A stretch of 64,000 nt of DNA from Oscheius onirici (Eukaryota; Nematoda; Chromadorea; Rhabditida; Rhabditidae): assembly GCA_932521025.1 (NCBI GenBank), contig OW051468.1, positions 248,064 through 312,063 on the forward strand, written 5' to 3'. Positions 46,620 to 64,000 of this stretch are shown here, piece by piece. Under the pieces are notes generated by a model that was given only the letters and a program-made list of their open reading frames with translations, searched no databases and was not told the DNA's origin. The translations under genes were made by a program, and so were the position numbers. Numbering within the stretch: position 1 is the first letter of the stretch; each line of letters opens with the position of its first letter.

Positions 46620-46995
46620 GTCTTGTTCTCTCTCACACTGTCTCTCTGTCCCTCTGTCCTCTGTCAGTCCCCTTGTCCCTCTGTCTCTCTGATTGTCTGT
46701 CTCCTTTGTCTCTCTGTCTGTCCGTCTTCCTGTCCCTCTGACTCTCTGTCTCTCTGTCCCTCTGTCTCTCTGATTCTCTGTCTCACTGTTTTTCTCTCTG
46801 TCTCTGTCTGTTTCTCTCTCTGTGCCTTTCAGTCCCCTTGTCCTTCTGTCCCCCTGTCCCTCCGAATCTCTGTCTCTCTGACTTTCTGTCTATCTGTTTT
46901 TCTGTCTCCTTGTCTTTATCCCCTCTGATTCTCTGTCTCTCTGACTCTCTGTCCCTCAGTCCCACTCCCCTGTCCCTCTGTTCCTTAGACCCACT
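46620..46995. repeat. CT-rich microsatellite cluster (CTCTGTCTCTCTGTCC)n
   Basis: About 375 bp of imperfect pyrimidine repeat. Open frames on both strands are repeat artefacts. Confidence 0.9.
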
Positions 46996-47617
46996 GTTCA
47001 CCTCTTCCCAGCTTTTCCCTTTTTTTTTTGTGTCCCCCCGACATAAGGACTAGATTATATTTCACATCATAATCCACCCCCGCCTATTATTCACATTCTT
47101 ATCGTATCTCCGGAGAAACAACAGAATATCCCGTTTCTGGCTGAGAAAACACAGAAAGAACCACATTTAATAGCCTCAATAAATATGTATAAACTTGGGA
47201 AAGGATTTTTTAAGTACGAAAAAAAGAGAGGTGAAAATTCAGCAGATATAGTACGAAAAAACATGGCAAGAAATTAAGAGGAAGGGGGTGGAAATCCGGC
47301 AATTTTCGAAGATTTACTTAACTGTGGGGGCTCTGTACCCTAAAGCTCTAGGCTCTTGTAAAATTTCTTAAAAGTTTGTTTAAAGCAAAAATTCTGAAGG
47401 TGAGGGCAAGGACTGTGGGAAATGATATGCGGCTGACTAGGGAAACTTTAGAAATTTGGTGCGCAAAAAAATGCTAGAATAGATTAAAAAACAACCACTA
47501 ATATGAGCATTGTGTGTGGAAACCGGAAATTTTTTAAAGGGAGGGAAAGAGAGGTAAGAAGGAGCTGCGATCACAGGGCTGGAAAAAAAGGGTTAAAAGA
47601 CCGGAAATTAGACAGGG
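46996..47617. other. Spacer downstream of the PDE8-like gene
   Basis: Presumed 3' UTR and flank of the PDE8-like gene. No clear AATAAA on the minus strand close to the stop codon, and no other feature seen. Confidence 0.4.
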
Positions 47618-60487
<12,870 letters not shown>

Positions 60488-61735
60488 GTGCGAGTGAGTC
60501 GATAACGCGGGGAGAGAGGAGAGAGAGAGAGAGGGTGGGGGGAGCCTACGGGGGCCGTCTCTGTCTCCCACACCCCCCGAGGAGACACAACACGGGCTCT
60601 CTCTCTCAATCTCTTAGGAAGCTATATAGCTCCTCTTATATCTCCAGTACGGCATGATTTTCAGGAAAAACTCTCGTCATTTTTACGTTAACACCAAAGC
60701 GAGAGCGCTCTGGATTCCCCTCGGGAGATCTCGTCCTACACTAATTGCGCCTGGTGGTCATAATGCCTAAACCGAGCCAATTAGGCTCTTCCCTACTTTG
60801 CCTGTTTTCGAGGTAAGGGTTCATTGAAAAATCTGTCGTGATCTGAACCATTCGGTGCTAAAGAAGAGGCTTGTTTCTTCTCTCTCTTCGCTCCATTTCG
60901 TTTTTTTGCTCTTTTTTTGTCTCTTTCCAACAGTCTTCTTTTTCAGATCAGTAAGAAATAATTGGAAAACTTTGTCGTCCAGTTCCAGCGACTTGAAGTC
61001 AAAAGAAGGAAGACGCTGCCAACTGCAAAACTTTACCTGAAGCCATTTCTGAACAGAAATATGATTTCGTGCCGGGAACCTGTAAAATTCCTTGAAAACA
61101 CACAGCCGTTATTATTATGAAGAAGGGGAACTGAGTTATGAGAACGCATGATAAATCAGAAGAATATATGCTGGAATGATGGTAATTTAGTGTGAGCCGG
61201 TGGTTTTAGGCCTCTTGTGTTAAAGAAGGGGGAGAGAGAGTGATTATTATTTTTTAATTTTTCTGATTCAGCTCTTTTTCGTACTGTTCAGTTTAGGAGC
61301 GTAAGGACGTCAGTAGTCCTGGCCATAAAAATGATAAAAAGGCCATTGTCATTAGACCAAGAGATAAAATGATGTAACCCCACCCAGATAGTAATTTTTG
61401 CTCATCAGCTACGATTGCTACGAGATATTTGGTCCCGAGTACATCTGGCCTTCTGACTCATACATTTTATGACCCTTCGTGAAAACCACAAGAGAATCGT
61501 AGCCGAATTTATTAGGCGTAAACAAGGAGATGAGGAGAAGCATCAAAACATCTGTGGAGCTGAACTTTTGGAAAGGATTCAGATAATGGAAAAGTAGTGG
61601 GGGAGAGACATGAGACAGAGGGACAGAGAGACTGGGAGACAGAGAGAAACAGAGGGACATCGAGACAGAGCCACAGAGAGACTGACGGGCAGAGAGAACT
61701 GCAATAGAAAGAGTGGGACTGAAAATTATACTGCT
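60488..61735. other. Sequence upstream of the PDE8-like start
   Basis: Likely holds the PDE8 promoter/5' UTR. The 60400-60600 interval is GC-rich compared with its flanks. Short (GA)n and T-rich runs occur at 60345-60370 and 60900-60950. No gene seen. Confidence 0.45.
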
Positions 61736-62000
61736 TTCGGTCTATATCGACTAGAGCATCTCGGAGAGTAGACTACTCTGACCTCGATTGTCTCCACCAT
61801 GTGTTGCCGGCTAACGTCTTGACTTCGTTCGACCATCTGCTTTTTTGTCCTCCGGCCCTTCTTTTTTATTCCCTTGGATACCATTCAGTTATCTTCTTGG
61901 ACCATCCGGTTGGATTCATACCCGCAATGCGTTCTGCCCAATACAATTTCTTCGAGACAGCCAATTCTTTCCAGTCTCTCCAGGTCTGACCTTTTGTCAG
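61736..62000 (-). pseudogene. RTE-like non-LTR retrotransposon relic, reverse-transcriptase C-terminus
   Basis: The minus frame reads KKLYWAERIAGMNPTGWSKK, then ITEWYPRE, a stop codon, then KRRAGGQKSRWSNEVKTLAG and NTWWRQSRS. This is the family pattern WxWAGHIARMxxxRWTxxxxEW...RxGRPxxRWxDxI...AGxxW found at the end of RTE/BovB-type reverse transcriptases. The in-frame stop within the fragment and the lack of upstream polymerase motifs show it is dead. Confidence 0.75.
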
Positions 62001-62760
62001 GTCAGAACTCTTTTTTGATCAGTCTGGTCCAGTTGGCTTTCATCACGGAAAACCCATGTCGTTTAAGTTGAAAACTTATTTAAGCTTTACCCGTACGATC
62101 GTCTCTTCAAACGTCTCTCAGTTCAAAATATGTACCTGACTGCGTCACTCTGTACTCAGTGAACTCTTTAAATAACCTGTAGTCGTCTTTCTCGTTACCG
62201 AGAAAGCTTAAAAACTACGGGGCTGACTTCCAAAGAAAACCGAAAACGACTCTCACGCCGTGTGTTCGGACGTGTGTTCGGACAACTTTCTAAGTAGCCT
62301 ACTTGGACCGAGAGGGACCGGTTGGTAATTCCCTCAATCTGGCAGCTTAGCCGTCCTTCGAAAAAGAGTCCAAAATTTAGGGGTTGCAACAAAGTTGGTG
62401 CACGTAGGTGACAGGAAAACGGGAACGACTCCGCGGGACAGAGGGGAGCATGGGTTCCGGAATTCGTGGACATTTTGTCGACTTTGGCAAAAAAGCTTCT
62501 GAACTGTTAGGTTCTGACTCTTTGAAGGTGTTTAAAATAGCCTTTTCTACTCCCTAGAAGACAGAAAACTGCTGATTTTATTGGCTACCATACCCAACTG
62601 GAATTAAATTTCATGGGTTCCTGAATTCGTGGACATTTTGTGGACTTGACTGGAATTGACCAAGGCAAAAGTCCGGTTGAAGAAGCCTTTCTCCCTCATT
62701 TCACGAAATCGTGGCGATTTTAGTCAGAAAATGGGGGCAAGTTCATAATACTGAAAGGCT
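62001..62760. other. Stretch with weak retroelement similarity, no gene
   Basis: The first 60 bp resemble 750-840 in the NBAS intron and may continue the RTE relic. A near-repeat, GGxTTCCxGAATTCGTGGACATTTTGT, occurs at 62455 and 62615. Nothing else recognised. Confidence 0.4.
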
Positions 62761-62764
62761 ACTT

Positions 62765-62975
62765 ACTGAAAACAGTATTGAATCTTGGGCTCCTGAAAAC
62801 CAGAGAAAATCTTGGACTAGTGAAAACCATTGGGAATCCTGAGCTACTGAAAACCAGAAGGAATCCTGGGCTACTAAAAACCACAGGGAATCCTGAGCTG
62901 CTGAAAACTGAAGAGAATCTTCAGCTACTGAAAACAATTGGGAATCTAGGGCTACTGAAAACCAAAGAGAAAAGA
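62765..62975. repeat. 30-bp tandem repeat, about seven units, open on both strands
   Basis: The unit is about CTACTGAAAACCA followed by GGGAATCCTGGG with variable bases. Plus strand frame 62778-62984 gives decapeptides of the type NPGLLKTxxx; the minus strand gives AQDSxWFSV-type repeats. A unit length divisible by three with frame-preserving variation could mean selection, but no start or splice context supports a gene. Confidence 0.8.
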
Positions 62976-62984
62976 GTAGTTTAG

Positions 62985-64000
62985 ACAGACCTCATCTCAG
63001 CTTCGAAGAGGGATGGAAGTTTCGGGCATTCGGTCATCTTATGGTTCCCTCCACACTGATTGAACAGCCAGCTTGTTTGGCTGGTTCCTGCTGATTCTGG
63101 CCACAGTGGGGGCTGTCTTAGTCGAGAAGGGGCCATCTTCTTCTCAGGTGAAGAGTTAGTGGGCCTGGGGCCAATCTTTTTGGTCTCTTTGGAGGGGCTT
63201 AGTCTTTTTGTTGTTCAGACTGCGCTTTCCTTTCACTCATTCCTGGCCCTCGTAGGGCTTGGTCTCTGGAGTTGATTTTTTTCTGACCGACTTTTCTGTC
63301 TTTTCCCTTGATTCACCAGATAAAGAGGACGAAGTTGACTCTGTTCTTTTGCTTGTCGTTGCTGCCAGTCCCACCAAGGTTCCCAGACCATTTGCTATTT
63401 GTCCAGAACTGTGTTAGCGGAGCGAGATTGAGCGGGAGCAGGAGCTCGGTCCTTTGTTCTCTGGTTTTCTCGGGGTTAGACGAAAATCATGAGTTGTCAA
63501 CTTTTGTCAACTTTCTGGGAAAGCTTAGTGTTGAGTTCACTTGTCCTCTATGCGGTCTTGGGAGAAGGTCTTGCTTCCTAAGCCCTTTTTCGTCTTTCCC
63601 AATGAGTTCAACTACATGCCGCAAAGAGGTTAGTTTTTCTACCAAAATGTCCTGTCACTAGTGGTCTTATGCACCGCCTAATTTCTATTTATTTATATTT
63701 CTTTGCTTCTCTCTATATATATTTATCTCGGGTAGAACGTAGATATGCCCCCTCATTCCTTGGTCAGTTCAACCCCCCACCATCTTGGGGCTGACTCATT
63801 TTGAGAACCTTCGAATTGAAAATGACTCGAATTGAAAACAGTCGATACGAAAAAAATCATTTTGTAAAAGACATATTGGTTTTTTAGTCTTAGAACGCAG
63901 AGAAGACTTCACTTATTGGATCTTCACCTTTGCAAATCATAATTATGCGAAATTCCGGCTTAAAAGGTGTAAAACAACAAAACAAAACAAAAACGTCTAC
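62985..64000. other. Right edge, no gene identified
   Basis: Open frames at 63060-63275 and 63308-63661 (plus) have no homology I can name and no clear splice pattern. A stretch near 63660-63730 is T/AT-rich. Confidence 0.4.

Noticed and set aside
46620..47053. Cys/Ser/Leu-rich frames in the CT microsatellite
   Set aside because: Repeat artefacts; similar frames arise wherever CTCTGTCC repeats occur.

Overview
The window is nuclear DNA from an animal, most probably a nematode. Introns are often only 31-50 bp, with GT donors and TTTTCAG-type acceptors. Two tandem tyrosinases carry four ShK (six-cysteine) modules each, an architecture typical of nematodes. Two or three start codons sit a few bases after a TTTTCAG acceptor, as expected for spliced-leader trans-splicing. 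There is nothing prokaryotic, no CRISPR array and no convincing functional tRNA or rRNA gene. I built gene models by hand; for seven genes every intron/exon phase closes, and that is the main support for the coordinates.

Layout. (1) 1-6594 (+): C-terminal half of an NBAS/SMGL-1-like protein (Golgi-ER tethering, NMD), 23 exons. (2) 7524-12973: a 5.45-kb, almost error-free satellite of about 188 units of 29 bp. (3) about 13186-14416 (+): an unidentified gene, followed at once by (4) 14560-18289 (+): a NEK9-type kinase with RCC1 repeats; the spacing suggests an operon. (5) 18323-24064 (-) and 24328-27796 (-): two secreted tyrosinases with ShK modules, in tandem. (6) 27961-29050 (-): a four-helix MARVEL-like membrane protein. 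(7) 29656-33387 (-): DH-PH RhoGEF, PLEKHG5-like, N-terminus not found. (8) 33388-40004: about 6.6 kb with repeats and no gene I can support. (9) 40005-43204 (-): HNF4-type nuclear receptor. (10) 43205-47617: intergenic, repeat-rich. (11) 47618-60487 (-): PDE8-type cyclic-nucleotide phosphodiesterase, 15 exons over 12.9 kb. (12) 60488-64000: mostly empty, with an RTE-like reverse-transcriptase relic and a 30-bp tandem repeat.

The genes do not form one pathway. NBAS acts in membrane traffic and RNA surveillance, NEK9 in mitotic/ciliary signalling, and the tyrosinases plausibly in cuticle or eggshell cross-linking. The MARVEL protein is membrane-embedded, the RhoGEF activates Rho GTPases, HNF4 is a metabolic transcription factor, and PDE8 degrades cAMP.

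The repeat content is the most unusual part. It includes the two-letter satellite, a roughly 504-bp apparently identical block inside the same intron of two otherwise diverged tyrosinases, and a four-copy repeat family (R1) whose body looks like a small spliced gene. There are also tRNA-derived SINE-like copies, long-inverted-repeat elements (one Tc1/mariner-like with TA duplications), and small palindromic elements built around TACGCAATTGCGTA. Splicing oddities (GC donors, one GG acceptor) occur in the tyrosinases, and the NEK9-like protein ends in a CaaX prenylation signal.
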